Shown: positions 32,487-41,564, numbered from the stretch's first letter. The stretch is DNA of 64,000 bases from Streptomyces justiciae (GCF_015163075.1 NZ_JADDXU010000009.1:1-64000), one strand, 5' to 3'. Numbers and translations: made by a program. The notes: generated from the sequence alone by a model not told the origin.

Positions 32487-34649
32487 TCAGGAGCTGGACA
32501 GAACAACCAGCCGTTCGGTCGCGCGTGTCATCGCGACATAGCGGTCCACCGCTCCCTCGACCCCCGTGCCGAAGTCCTCCGGGTCGACCAGGATCACGAG
32601 GTCGAACTCGAGCCCCTTCGACAGTTCGGGAGTCAGGGAGCGGACACGGGCCGTGGGCTCGAAGGTCTCGTCGCCGATGACGCAGGCGATGCCTTCGGCG
32701 GGGTGCTCGGCGAGCCAGGTGTCGAGGACCGGGGTCAACTCCTCCACGCGTCCGTGCAGGACCGGGATGCCGCTGCTGCGGATGGAGGTGGGGACGTTGG
32801 CGTCCGGGAGGGCGGCGCGGATGACCGGCTCGGCCTCCGTCATCACCTCTTCCGGGGTGCGGTAGTTGATGCTCAGGGACGCCATGGTGATGCTGGTCAG
32901 GCCGATGCGGCGCAGGCGCTCCTCCCAGGTCTCGGTGAAGCCGTGGCGGGCCTGGGCGCGGTCGCCGACGATGGTGAAGCTGCGGGACGGGCAGCGCAGC
33001 AGCAGCATCTGCCATTCGGCGTCGGTGAGTTCCTGCGCCTCGTCGACGACGATGTGCGCGAACGGGCCGGCCAGCAGGTCCGGTTCGGCGACGGCGAGTT
33101 CGGACTCGTCGACCAGGTTGCGCTGGAAGTCCGCGCGGCGCAGCTGGGTCATCAGGCCCTCGCCGTCCGGGTCGGCCGCGATCAGGTTCTCGACGACCTG
33201 CGCCATCTGCTCACGCTGGGCGGCGAGCGCGGCCTCTTGGCGACGCTTGCGGCCGTCCGCCTTCGGGTCGCCGAGGCGCTGCCGGGCCGCGTCGAGGAGG
33301 GGCAGGTCGGAGACGGTCCAGGCCGCCGGGTTCGCGCGTTGCAGGGTGCGGACCTCGTCGCGGGTCAGCCAGGGCGCGCACAGGCGCAGATAGGCGGGGA
33401 CGGTCCACAGGTCGCCCACCAGGTCCGCCGCCTCCAGCAGGGGCCAGGCGCCGTTGAGGGCGCCCACCAGCTCCTTGTTCTGGCGCAGCACCCGGCGGAA
33501 CAGCTGCGGCGGGACGTCGTCGCGCCCCTCGTACTTCTCCTCCAGGATCGCGACCAGCTTGTCCCAGATCTGGCCGCGGGCCTCGTTGTGCGGGGTGCCC
33601 GGTTCCGGGGCGTCGAAGGCCTCGGCCCAGTCGGCGGCGGTGAGGCGGAGGTCGGTGTGGTCGACCGTGACGGTCAGGCCCTCGGCGGGCGGCTCCTCGT
33701 AGAACCGTACGGCCTTCTCGATCGCCTTCACCAGGTCCGCCGAGGACTTCAGCCGGGCCACCTCCGGGTCGGTCTCCAGAGTCGCCTCCGCTCCTTCCTC
33801 GACCAGGTCGCGCAGGATGCAGGTCTGCACGCCCTCCTCGCCGAGGCTGGGCAGGACGTCGGCGACGTAGGAGAGGTAGGGGCGGTGCGGGCCGACGAAG
33901 AGGACGCCGCCCCTGCGGTGGCCGAGGCGCGGGTCGGAGTAGAGGAGGTGGGCGGTGCGGTGCAGGGCGACGACCGTCTTGCCGGTGCCGGGGCCGCCGT
34001 CGACGACGAGCGCGCCTCGCGAGCCGGCGCGGATGATGGCGTCCTGGTCGGCCTGGATGGTGGCGAGGACGTCCCGCATCCGGTCGGAGCGGTTGCTGCC
34101 GAGGCTGGCGATGAAGGCGGACTGGTCGTCGAGGGCGACCTGCCGCTCCAGGCCGTCGGCGGTGAACACCTCGTCCCAGTAGTCGCTGATCCGGCCGTCG
34201 GTCCAGCGGTAGCGGCGGCGGCTGATCAGGCCCATCGGGTTGGCGTGGGTGGCGGCGAAGAACGGCTCGGCGGCCGGGGAACGCCAGTCGATCAGCAGCC
34301 GGCGGCCCTCGCTGTCGGTGAGGCCGAGGCGGCCGACGTAGAGGGGCTCGGGGTCGTCGGCGGTGACCATGCGGCCGAGGCAGAGGTCGAGGCCGAAGCG
34401 GCGCAGGGTGCGCAGCCGGGCGGTCAGGCGGTGGATCTCCGCGTCCCGGTCCATCGCGGCCCGGCCCGCGCCGCCGGGTGCCTTGAGCTCGGCGTCGAGG
34501 CGGGCGGAGAGGTCGGCGATCGACTCCTCCAGGCTCGCCGCGATGGCCGCGAAGTGCCGCTCGTCACCGGCGATCAGGGTGGGATCGGCCTTGGCGGAGA
34601 GACGGTCGGGGAGGGCGAACGCCGAGGCGGCGGTTCCCTGGGGGTTCAC
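32487..34649 (-). CDS. helR: HelR-type RNA polymerase-recycling helicase-like ATPase (rifamycin resistance)
   Basis: The 720-residue protein belongs to the UvrD/HelD superfamily 1 group. Marks are IDWRSPAAEPFF (120-131), Walker A GGPGTGKT (218-225), HIVVDEAQELTDAEW (Walker B), FTIVGDRAQARHG, INYRTPEEV, and the C-terminal SKGLEFDLVILVDPE and MTRATERLVVL. HelR proteins of Streptomyces and mycobacteria bind RNA polymerase and displace rifamycin; I assign HelR because the gene lies directly after a rifamycin glycosyltransferase and a rifamycin-associated element. The GTG at 34649 follows GGAG by eight bases; an ATG at 34697 is possible but has no such site. The gap to rgt is short. Confidence 0.85.
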   Translation of the reverse strand: MNPQGTAASAFALPDRLSAKADPTLIAGDERHFAAIAASLEESIADLSARLDAELKAPGGAGRAAMDRDAEIHRLTARLRTLRRFGLDLCLGRMVTADDPEPLYVGRLGLTDSEGRRLLIDWRSPAAEPFFAATHANPMGLISRRRYRWTDGRISDYWDEVFTADGLERQVALDDQSAFIASLGSNRSDRMRDVLATIQADQDAIIRAGSRGALVVDGGPGTGKTVVALHRTAHLLYSDPRLGHRRGGVLFVGPHRPYLSYVADVLPSLGEEGVQTCILRDLVEEGAEATLETDPEVARLKSSADLVKAIEKAVRFYEEPPAEGLTVTVDHTDLRLTAADWAEAFDAPEPGTPHNEARGQIWDKLVAILEEKYEGRDDVPPQLFRRVLRQNKELVGALNGAWPLLEAADLVGDLWTVPAYLRLCAPWLTRDEVRTLQRANPAAWTVSDLPLLDAARQRLGDPKADGRKRRQEAALAAQREQMAQVVENLIAADPDGEGLMTQLRRADFQRNLVDESELAVAEPDLLAGPFAHIVVDEAQELTDAEWQMLLLRCPSRSFTIVGDRAQARHGFTETWEERLRRIGLTSITMASLSINYRTPEEVMTEAEPVIRAALPDANVPTSIRSSGIPVLHGRVEELTPVLDTWLAEHPAEGIACVIGDETFEPTARVRSLTPELSKGLEFDLVILVDPEDFGTGVEGAVDRYVAMTRATERLVVLSSS

Positions 34650-34712
34650 TTGATCAGCTCCGATGGAGGCCGGATGCGGGTGATTGACGATGTTCAAGGA
34701 TGAGGGTCGGTT

Positions 34713-35948
34713 CTAGGCCACGATGGTGCCCGCCATGCCGATCAGCAGCTTCGCCGCCGTCGTCGCCCCGTCCGTGCGGACCGTGGCCGCCAGGGACCTG
34801 GCCCGTTCGGCGGTGTCGGGGGCGAGGGCCACGGTGAGCGCGGCCGACAGGGAATCGTAGGTCGGGTTCGGGCCGTCGTGGGCCGCGCCGATGCCGAGCT
34901 CGGCGACGCGGCCGGCCCAGTAGGGCTGGTCGGCCATCTGGGCCACGACCACCTGGGGCGCGCCGGCCCGGGCGGCGGTCGTGGTGGTGCCGGCGCCGCC
35001 GTGGTGCACGACCGCGGCGACCCGGCGGAACAGCTCCTGCTGGTTGACCTCGCCGACGACGCAGCAGTCGTCCTCGCCGTCGATCAGCGCCAGGTCGGCC
35101 CAGCCGCGCCCGAGCAGGACGCGGTGGCCCTGCGCGCGGACCGCCTCCACCGCCGCCCGGGAGACGTCCGCCGCGTCCCGCAGCGGCATGCTGCCGAAGC
35201 CGACGTACACCGGCGGGGCGCCCGCCGCCAGGAACGTCTCCAGGTCCGCGGGGAGCGGCCGGGCGTCGGTGCGGATCCAGGCGCCGGTCTGGACGACGTC
35301 GAGTTCGGCCGGCTCCTGCCAGGGGCTCAGGGCCGGGTCGGACGCCAGGAGCGGGCGGGCGGTGAGGACGTGGTCGCGGATGTCCGGCACCGGGGGCAGG
35401 CCGAGCGCCGCACGCCGGGCGTTGACCGCGCCGCCGAACAGCTCGTTGAGGACCTCGGTGTTCAGGTCCCACAGCTCGCGGTTGTCGGTGACGTCCGCCG
35501 GGAGCGGGTGACCGGGGAAGGCGAGCGGGGGGTGGTGCGGGGAGGGCAGGTAGGACGGGAAGTAGGAGACGAACGCATACGGGACGCCCGCCTTCTCGGC
35601 CGCGGCACGCGCGGCGGCAGCAGCCGGGAGCAGGCCCGTCGCCACCACCAGGTCGCTCCCCTCGGCGACCGGGGCGACCGCGTCATACACCGAGTCGAAC
35701 AGCCAGGCGGCCCGCTCGGCCATGGTCGGGGGCAGCTTGGTCGGCTTCCCGGTCAGGGCGTCCGTCGCCAGCGCCCGCACCGACTGTCCGATCGGCACCA
35801 GCGGGACGCCGACTGCGGCCAGCAGTTCCTCGAAGTCGGGCGGCGCGCAGACCCGCACCTCCGCGCCGAGTTCCCGCAGCGCCACGGCGAGGCCCAGCAT
35901 CGGCTCCACGTCGCCGCGCGACCCGTACGTCAGCAGCACAACACGCAT
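34713..35948 (-). CDS. rgt: Rifamycin glycosyltransferase-like protein (GT1 family)
   Basis: The 411-residue protein is a macrolide/vancomycin-type GT-B glycosyltransferase. The N-terminal domain opens MRVVLLTYGSRGDVEP, and the donor-binding region shows as VVHHGGAGTTTTAARAGAPQ (314-333) followed by MADQPYWAGRVAELG, the sugar-nucleotide site. Rgt enzymes inactivate rifampicin by adding glucose to its C23 hydroxyl. Assignment to Rgt rests on a rifamycin-associated element 60 bases upstream and on the helR neighbour, not on active-site differences. ATG 35948 is chosen; an ATG five codons earlier has only a weak ribosome site. Confidence 0.85.
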   Translation of the reverse strand: MRVVLLTYGSRGDVEPMLGLAVALRELGAEVRVCAPPDFEELLAAVGVPLVPIGQSVRALATDALTGKPTKLPPTMAERAAWLFDSVYDAVAPVAEGSDLVVATGLLPAAAAARAAAEKAGVPYAFVSYFPSYLPSPHHPPLAFPGHPLPADVTDNRELWDLNTEVLNELFGGAVNARRAALGLPPVPDIRDHVLTARPLLASDPALSPWQEPAELDVVQTGAWIRTDARPLPADLETFLAAGAPPVYVGFGSMPLRDAADVSRAAVEAVRAQGHRVLLGRGWADLALIDGEDDCCVVGEVNQQELFRRVAAVVHHGGAGTTTTAARAGAPQVVVAQMADQPYWAGRVAELGIGAAHDGPNPTYDSLSAALTVALAPDTAERARSLAATVRTDGATTAAKLLIGMAGTIVA

Positions 35949-36006
35949 CCGCGTTTTCCCCATTTCCGCAGGTCCCGGCTTCAGGTCGACGATTCTGCGG
36001 TACGAG

Positions 36007-36040
36007 GGGGGCCTTGCCGCAAGGCCCCCGGTGCGCTATA
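36007..36040 (-). promoter_or_regulatory. Rifamycin-associated element (RAE) with adjoining -10 box
   Basis: A perfect 23-bp palindrome (36007-36029) consists of GGGGGCCTTGC and GCAAGGCCCCC arms around one central base. Read on the minus strand its centre is CTTGCGGCAAGGCCCC, as in the published RAE found upstream of rifamycin-inducible arr, rgt, rph, rox and helR genes. A -10-like TATAGC occupies 36040-36035 directly upstream, so the RAE would lie in the first transcribed bases, 59 bases from the rgt start codon. Confidence 0.85.
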
Positions 36041-36098
36041 CATTGAATATGGCAAGAGGTGTCCGCACCTTCTTGCCTTTCGTGTTTCCGGGCCCCGG

Positions 36099-37088
36099 TC
36101 AGCCTTGCAGGGACGTGCGATGGCCGTGCGCCGGGTCCGCGGGGCAGACGAAGAGATTGAGAGTGCCGACCCGGCCCACGCTGACGTGAGTCGGGGCGAG
36201 GACCCGGTCCTCCAGGGGAATCCAACTGGCGGCGCCGCCATGTTCCGAGGGGCGGATCGCCAGCAGGAGTTCCATGGGCGTGCCGCAGGAACAGACCATC
36301 GAGTGCGGGCCGGTGACACCCCAGTAGGCGTAACCGCCCACCTTCCAGCCGGCGGCCACCGCGAAGTCGGCGTCGTAGCTGAGGGGGTCGTCGGCGTCCT
36401 CTTCGCTCTCCCAGAGTTCCTCCTCCCACTCCTCGATCCTCAACTGGAGGTCTTCATCAAGGAGTTCGGGCCACTCGTACTCCACGACCCCTGGCTCCGG
36501 GTGCAGGACGCAGGGCTCGGGGACCAGGCCCTCGTAGCCGACGACCGGTGGGAGCGGCGGGTTCGTGAGTACGGCGTCCATCGCGGCCTCGGAGTCGCGC
36601 CAGCGCAGGTGGACGCCGGGGGTGGGCGGGAGGCCATGGGACTCGAAGGGGCACCACAGCACCTGGAGGAGGTCGTGGCCGGGCGGCGCCGGGAGGTTCG
36701 GCACGTCACGGGCGTACAGCTGGGCCAGGGCGAGGAGGGGGACGGGGTGGGTGTCTCCGATGTCCGGGAGCTTGTGCCGGCGTTGGAGGGTGGTGAGGCG
36801 GTCGCGTTCCTCGTCGGTGAGGGCGCGGTCGTGCGCGGCCGCGTGGATGCGCCGTTCCTCGCGGATGTCCTCGATCCTGCGGCCCTTGTTCCTCCGGTGC
36901 TCCTGCGTGCACGTCGGCCATGCCTCGTCCGCGGGCCACAGCAGCGGGCCGCCCACCGAGCTGTCGTACGGGGTGGGCGTGCCGGGGCGGGGGTGGAGGC
37001 GGGTGGTGGTGCCGCGGTGGGCGGCGAGTTCGGGGAACAGGGCCTCGATGTCGAGCGGGCGGGGCGGTGTCGTACGCGTGCGGGTCAT
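36099..37088 (-). CDS. DUF1963-like protein
   Basis: The 329-residue protein resembles YwqG/DUF1963 proteins: SSVGGPLLWPADEAWPTC near residue 44, PVPLLALAQLYARDVPNLPAPPGHDLLQVLWCPFE in the middle, and a GWKVGGYAYWGVTGPHSMVCSCGTPMELLLAI region resembling a Cys-rich C-terminal half. Function is unknown; such proteins are typical of bacterial contact and stress islands, and immunity roles have been proposed for SUKH/DUF1963-like folds. The ATG overlaps the stop of the preceding small gene in ATGA, so the two act together. Rare W and C residues make it distinct from neighbours. Confidence 0.77.
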   Translation of the reverse strand: MTRTRTTPPRPLDIEALFPELAAHRGTTTRLHPRPGTPTPYDSSVGGPLLWPADEAWPTCTQEHRRNKGRRIEDIREERRIHAAAHDRALTDEERDRLTTLQRRHKLPDIGDTHPVPLLALAQLYARDVPNLPAPPGHDLLQVLWCPFESHGLPPTPGVHLRWRDSEAAMDAVLTNPPLPPVVGYEGLVPEPCVLHPEPGVVEYEWPELLDEDLQLRIEEWEEELWESEEDADDPLSYDADFAVAAGWKVGGYAYWGVTGPHSMVCSCGTPMELLLAIRPSEHGGAASWIPLEDRVLAPTHVSVGRVGTLNLFVCPADPAHGHRTSLQG

Positions 37089-37504
37089 CGCATCGGCTTG
37101 TAGTAGCCGAGGATCGCCTGGAGGCCCGTGAACCACTCGCGCAGGCGTTCCTTGGGTTTGGCCTCGACCTGGCACTCGTAGAACTGGCCGTTGTGCAGGA
37201 CCACCGCGACGACCAGGGCCTTGCCGTTCGGGGTGGCCTTGTAGTGGACGGTGTGGATCTCGGGCCAGCTGAACTCGGCCTCCGCGTCGCGTATTTCGAA
37301 GGCGACGCCGGTCATGTCGATGACCACGGAGTTGTGGCGGTCCACGGCCAGGAACTCCGGGCCGGCGGGGGCCGCCGGCGGGGGCGCGTACTGCGGGGGG
37401 TGCTGCGGTGCGTACTGCGGCGGGTACTGCGGGGGCGGTGGGCCGAAGCCTCCGGGCGGGGGGCCGTAGGACGGGGGTGGTGGGCCGTAGGGCGGCTGGG
37501 TCAT
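37085..37504 (-). CDS. Proline-rich protein with PH-like C-terminal domain
   Basis: The 139-residue protein has an N-terminal Pro/Tyr/Gly repeat (PPYGPPPPSYGPPPGGFGPP then PPQYAPQHPPQYAPPP, to about residue 45) and a C-terminal beta-rich domain FLAVDRHNSVVIDMTGVAFEIR, EFSWPEIHTVHYKATPNGKALVVAVVL, ending in a helix. That layout is a PH-like fold, also seen in the Asp-rich protein at 42908. The ATG at 37504 has a GGGGGAAA ribosome site. It is followed by the DUF1963-like gene with a 4-base overlap. Confidence 0.8.
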   Translation of the reverse strand: MTQPPYGPPPPSYGPPPGGFGPPPPQYPPQYAPQHPPQYAPPPAAPAGPEFLAVDRHNSVVIDMTGVAFEIRDAEAEFSWPEIHTVHYKATPNGKALVVAVVLHNGQFYECQVEAKPKERLREWFTGLQAILGYYKPMR

Positions 37505-37692
37505 CGGTTTCCCCCGGTGGGTGCCTCGTACAACTGTCGTACAGCTTCGGTACCGAAACCTACCTGGGCGGCAACCACCTTCCGTAACCCTGTCCGTCCT
37601 CTCTCCGAGGCCTGTGAAACATTTCCCCGGGCCCATCGCATCAGTAGAAGTGAGGACGGTGCACGCCGGGCGCCCATGAGCAGGGGGATCAC

Positions 37693-38202
37693 ATGAGACA
37701 GGTCCTTGCGGACCAGTACGCGGAGTTCGCGGCGGCGCGCGCGGGGCATCTGTACCGCTCCGCGTGCCTGCTCACCGCCGGCGACACGCATCTCGCCGAG
37801 GATCTCGTGCAGGAGACCCTGGGCCGGCTCTACATCGCCTGGCACCGGGTGAGCCGGGTCGGCAACCCCGCCGGGTACGCGCAGACCGTGCTCACCCGGG
37901 CCTTCCTCGCCCACCAGCGGCGGCGCAGCAGCACCGAGCGGGCCACCGACACGTTCCCCGACCGGGCCGCCGCCGACCAGCGCGACGTACCGCTGCGGCT
38001 GACGCTGCTGGAGGCGCTGGCCCGGCTGCCCGCCAAGGACCGGGCGGTGGTCGTCCTGCGCTACTGGGAGGACCGCTCGATCGAGGAGACCGCCGACGCG
38101 ATGCACGCCAGCTCGGCCGCGGTGCGTACCCGTTGCACGCGTGCCCTCGGCCGACTGCGCGAGCTGCTCGGCGAGGATCTCGGCGAGTACGCGCGCTTCT
38201 GA
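37693..38202 (+). CDS. SigE-family ECF RNA polymerase sigma factor
   Basis: The 169-residue protein has region 2 (FAAARAGHLYRSACLLTAGDTHLAEDLVQETLGRLYIAWHRV, with the polymerase-binding DLVQET) and region 4 (LRLTLLEALARLPAKDRAVVVLRYWEDRSIEETADAMHASSAAVRTRCTRALGRLRELL). It is the short SigE-type (SigE_rel) group of actinobacteria. The ATG follows AGGGGGATCAC. The next gene, 56 bases on and in the same direction, encodes a membrane protein in the usual place of an anti-sigma factor. Confidence 0.93.
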   Translation: MRQVLADQYAEFAAARAGHLYRSACLLTAGDTHLAEDLVQETLGRLYIAWHRVSRVGNPAGYAQTVLTRAFLAHQRRRSSTERATDTFPDRAAADQRDVPLRLTLLEALARLPAKDRAVVVLRYWEDRSIEETADAMHASSAAVRTRCTRALGRLRELLGEDLGEYARF

Positions 38203-38258
38203 TCACCCCCACCCCACGACTTCCCATCACTCAGACCTCGCGGAAACGGTGGTTTGCC

Positions 38259-39545
38259 ATGCCCGTTGACCAGCACAGCGATCCCTTCGAGGACCGCGTC
38301 GCCGCCGAACTGCGTGCCGCCGGCGGCGGATTCGAACCCGACCTCACCGCGCTCACCACGGCCGGCCTGGCCCGCGGGCGACGGCTGCGACTGCGGCGCC
38401 GGGCCGCGGTGGTGGGCGGCGCGGCCTCGCTCGCGCTCGTGGGGGTGGGCGGTGCGCTGCTGCTGCCGGGTGGGGGGTCGGACGCGGATCAGTCGTCGGT
38501 GGCCTCCACGCCCAGTGCCAGGTCGACCGTGGCGCCCGTGTCCGGCCAGGAGCTCATCGGCACGCTCAAGGAGCAGCTGGGGTACGGCAAGTTCAGCCAG
38601 GAGAGCGGGCGCGGCACGGCGGACAAGCCGGGGCCGTACGCCTCGCTCGTGTGGGACGACGGGGACGGGGGTTCCGCCGTCTCCGTCAGCCTGGAGAAGG
38701 TCGAGCCGGGCAGTGAGAACGCCCGGCAGTGGGCCGAGTGCCCAGACAAGACGTTCACGCCGTACGACAGTTGCACGACGAGTCGGCTGGACGACGGCGC
38801 GGTGCTGAGGATTCTCCAGGGGTACGAGTACCCGGACAAGCGGGAGCCCACCAAGTTCTGGTCCGCCGACCTGATCACCGCGAAGGGCCAGCATGTCGCG
38901 GCCTACGAGTGGAACGCCGAGGCCGAGAAGGGCTCGCCGGTCACCCGGCCCGAACCGCCCCTGGACGCGGCCGAGTTGAAGAAGCTGGTGACCGCGCCGG
39001 TGTGGCTGGCGGCGGTCGACGCCATTCCCGAGGCGGAGAAGCCGTCGTCACCCGCGCCGGAGGAGACCACGGCCCCCACGACCGACATCCGCAAGACGCT
39101 CGTCGATCTCCTCCCGTCCGGCGTCACACCGGTCTCGCGGGGCGGCGACGAGTCCGGCTGGGGCTATGTCGTCGTGGACGACGGCAAGGGCAAGAGCCTT
39201 GTCGAGATCAACGTGCAGCCGAACATGGGGGATCTGCTCGGCGAGGGCATGTTCGCGGGTGCCGAGGAGGTCGGCGACGGCACGATGCTCGTCACCCGTG
39301 AGGACGCCGGTGACAAGGACGTGGCGGGCGTGGTCCGGTGGACCGTCGACACGGTGCGGATCAACGGTCTGCGGGTCGTGATCAGCGCCTACAACCAGGG
39401 CGGACCGCACGACGCGCCGGGCCGCGACAAGCCCGCCCTCACGATGGAGCAGCTCAAGACGATCGCGCTCAGCCCGGCGTGGGGGCCGAGCCGCGAGGAC
39501 ATCTACGGTCACAAGGACGATCAGAAGAACTCCGACCAGGGCTGA
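38259..39545 (+). CDS. Membrane-anchored protein, likely sigma-factor partner
   Basis: The 428-residue protein has a cytoplasmic N-terminal 45 residues (DPFEDRVAAELRAAGGGFEPDLTALTTAGLARG), one membrane segment (AAVVGGAASLALVGVGGALLL, about 49-69) and a 350-residue exterior domain of beta-rich, Glu/Lys-rich character. The short N-terminal region is not a canonical zinc anti-sigma domain, but SigE-family sigma factors of Streptomyces are often followed by such proteins, and the cytoplasmic part could bind the sigma factor. It overlaps the convergent transporter gene by 25 bases. Confidence 0.82.
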   Translation: MPVDQHSDPFEDRVAAELRAAGGGFEPDLTALTTAGLARGRRLRLRRRAAVVGGAASLALVGVGGALLLPGGGSDADQSSVASTPSARSTVAPVSGQELIGTLKEQLGYGKFSQESGRGTADKPGPYASLVWDDGDGGSAVSVSLEKVEPGSENARQWAECPDKTFTPYDSCTTSRLDDGAVLRILQGYEYPDKREPTKFWSADLITAKGQHVAAYEWNAEAEKGSPVTRPEPPLDAAELKKLVTAPVWLAAVDAIPEAEKPSSPAPEETTAPTTDIRKTLVDLLPSGVTPVSRGGDESGWGYVVVDDGKGKSLVEINVQPNMGDLLGEGMFAGAEEVGDGTMLVTREDAGDKDVAGVVRWTVDTVRINGLRVVISAYNQGGPHDAPGRDKPALTMEQLKTIALSPAWGPSREDIYGHKDDQKNSDQG

Positions 39546-40837
39546 TCCCAGATCTGCTTCACGCACAGCACCAGGAACAGCAGCCCGGCGATCACCAGCA
39601 TCGCGTTGCTGAGCAGGCCGTTGCGCCATTCGGTGGGCGTGCGCGAGGAGTTGAGGAGCCAGATCAGGGTGCCGGCGAGGAAGGGGAGGAACGCCGCGCC
39701 CAGGACGCCGTAGAGGATGATCAGGCGGAAGGGCTGGCCCTGGAAGAGCAGGACGATGGGCGGGAAGGTCAGCCACAGCAGGTACGCGCGGAAGGGCCAG
39801 GAGCGTTCGCGGGCGCCGGAGGCGACCTCCTCGCCCTTCGCCTCCTGGCTCGTGCGGTAGCGGGCCACGAAGTCGGCGAACATCAGGCTCACGCCGTGCC
39901 AGACGCCGATGAGGGAGGTGAAGGAGGTGGCGAAGAAGCCGATCAGGAAGAACTTGGCGGTCGCCGAGCCGTACTCCTTCTCCAGGATGTCGCTGAGCTG
40001 GATCAGCCCCTTGTCGCCGCTCGCGATGGCGATGTTCGCCGAGTGCAGCAGTTCCGCGCCGACGAAGAGCATCGCGATGACGAAGATGCCGGTGGTGGCG
40101 TAGGCGACGCGGTTGTCGAGCCGCATGACCTTCATCCAGCCGGTGTCGGTCCAGCCCTTGGCGTTGACCCAGTAGCCGTACGCGGCGAGCGTGATGGTGC
40201 CGCCGACGCCGCCGATCAGGCCGAGGGTGTTGAGGACCGAGTCCTTCTCGTCCGGCAGGACGGGGAGGAGGCCGGCGAGGGCGTCCGGGAGGTTCGGGGT
40301 GACGCGGATCGCCAGGTAGACCGTCACCACGAACATGACGCCGACCAGGACGGTCATGACCTTCTCGAAGACCTCGTACTTGTTGAACCAGACGAAGACC
40401 AGCCCGACCAGGCCGCAGGCGATCGCCCACCACTTGAGGTCCATCACGTCCGGGAACAGCGCCTGGAGCGGCAGCGCGCTCGACGACATCGCCGCCGCGC
40501 CGTACACGAAGCCCCAGATCACGACGTAGACGACGAAGAACCACGTGGTCCAGCGGCCCAGGCTCGCCCAGCCGTCGAAGAGGGTGCGGCCGGTGGAGAG
40601 GTGCCAGCGGCCCGCGGCCTCGGCGAGGGAGATCTTCACCAGGCAGCCGATCACGGCGGCCCACAGCAGGGTGTAGCCGAAGTTGCTGCCGGCGATGAGG
40701 GTGGCGACCAGGTCGCCCGCGCCGACACCGGTGGCCGCGACGACGATGCCGGGGCCGATGTACTTCCAACTGGACTTGCGGGGTGTGGGGGTGGTCGATA
40801 CCTGGGTGTCGGTGGGGTTTCCCGTGGTGTCCGCCAT
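39521..40837 (-). CDS. Nramp-related transporter without the canonical metal ligands
   Basis: The 438-residue integral membrane protein has about eleven membrane segments and Nramp/SLC11-type signatures (GPGIVVAATGVGAGDLVATLIAGSNFGYTLLW, WHGVSLMFADFVARY). In helix 1, where Nramp metal transporters have DPGN, it has GAGD at 39-42, and the helix 6 MPH triplet is absent (YGYWVNAKGW in that area). It therefore belongs to the Nramp-related group, for which magnesium or other cargo has been proposed. Its start ATG at 40837 stands 63 bases from the gene at 40901. The N-terminus is short and cytosolic. Confidence 0.85.
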   Translation of the reverse strand: MADTTGNPTDTQVSTTPTPRKSSWKYIGPGIVVAATGVGAGDLVATLIAGSNFGYTLLWAAVIGCLVKISLAEAAGRWHLSTGRTLFDGWASLGRWTTWFFVVYVVIWGFVYGAAAMSSSALPLQALFPDVMDLKWWAIACGLVGLVFVWFNKYEVFEKVMTVLVGVMFVVTVYLAIRVTPNLPDALAGLLPVLPDEKDSVLNTLGLIGGVGGTITLAAYGYWVNAKGWTDTGWMKVMRLDNRVAYATTGIFVIAMLFVGAELLHSANIAIASGDKGLIQLSDILEKEYGSATAKFFLIGFFATSFTSLIGVWHGVSLMFADFVARYRTSQEAKGEEVASGARERSWPFRAYLLWLTFPPIVLLFQGQPFRLIILYGVLGAAFLPFLAGTLIWLLNSSRTPTEWRNGLLSNAMLVIAGLLFLVLCVKQIWDQPWSEFF

Positions 40838-40900
40838 GAAGGTCAACAAACCGCAAAGATCCAGCACTGACAAGAGGGCGTGCGCGGGCCTGCGCCGCAC

Positions 40901-41356
40901 CTACACACGGCCCCGGCCGCAGCCGTCCGACGCGCAGGTGCCCAGCTCGAACCACACGGTCTTGCCCGTACCGTCCTGGTGGCAGCCCCAGCGCAGGGCG
41001 AGCGCGTCGACCAGGAACATCCCGCGCCCGTTCGTGGCGGAGCCGGCCGCCAGTACCCGGGGCACGCGGTGGCCGACGTCGGAGACCTCGCAGCGCAGGA
41101 CGCCGTGCGCGGCGGTGAGGGTGAGGCGGATGCGGCTGCCGGCGGAGTGCAGCAGGGCGTTGGTGGCCAGCTCGCTCACCAGCAGTTCGGCGGTGTCGGT
41201 GAGGTCGTCCAGGTCCGCGAGCCCCCAGCCCTCCAACTGCCGTCGGACCAGGGCGCGGGCCTCGCGGACCGCGGTGGGACGGGGCTCGTACTCGACGCTC
41301 AGATGGCCTGCCCCCAGCGGGGGTTGAGGGTACGAGGCGTACCGGGGACGCAGCAT
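40901..41356 (-). CDS. ATP-binding protein, anti-sigma-regulatory kinase fold
   Basis: The 151-residue protein is an HATPase_c_2 (RsbW/SpoIIAB-like) ATPase: [28 protein letters not shown] contains the N-box, [46 protein letters not shown] holds the G1/G2 boxes. Streptomyces have dozens of these and use them to bind anti-anti-sigma factors or transcription factors. No partner gene is adjacent. It is 63 bases upstream of the transporter gene in the same direction. Confidence 0.9.
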   Translation of the reverse strand: MLRPRYASYPQPPLGAGHLSVEYEPRPTAVREARALVRRQLEGWGLADLDDLTDTAELLVSELATNALLHSAGSRIRLTLTAAHGVLRCEVSDVGHRVPRVLAAGSATNGRGMFLVDALALRWGCHQDGTGKTVWFELGTCASDGCGRGRV

Positions 41357-41564
41357 GGCACCAGCATGTCCACCCGGACGGCCGTGTCACACGGGGAGGA
41401 CTACCCGATTCACTACCTACATACAGGAGTTCGAGCGCACAGTTCGCGCCAGTGCGTCTTTATTCACCCTTGACCTGCTCATGCCATGCCTCGACCATGA
41501 GCCGCACACCCGCACCACGTACGTCGCACTGAATCGCCACTCCCCACTCCCACAAGGAGACTTC

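Noticed and set aside
32484-34703. 739-codon plus-strand frame opposite helR
   Set aside because: Runs exactly antiparallel to the helicase gene; high-G+C reverse-strand artefact.
34878-37103. 741-codon plus-strand frame opposite rgt and the DUF1963-like gene
   Set aside because: Spans two real genes and the RAE; no protein family.
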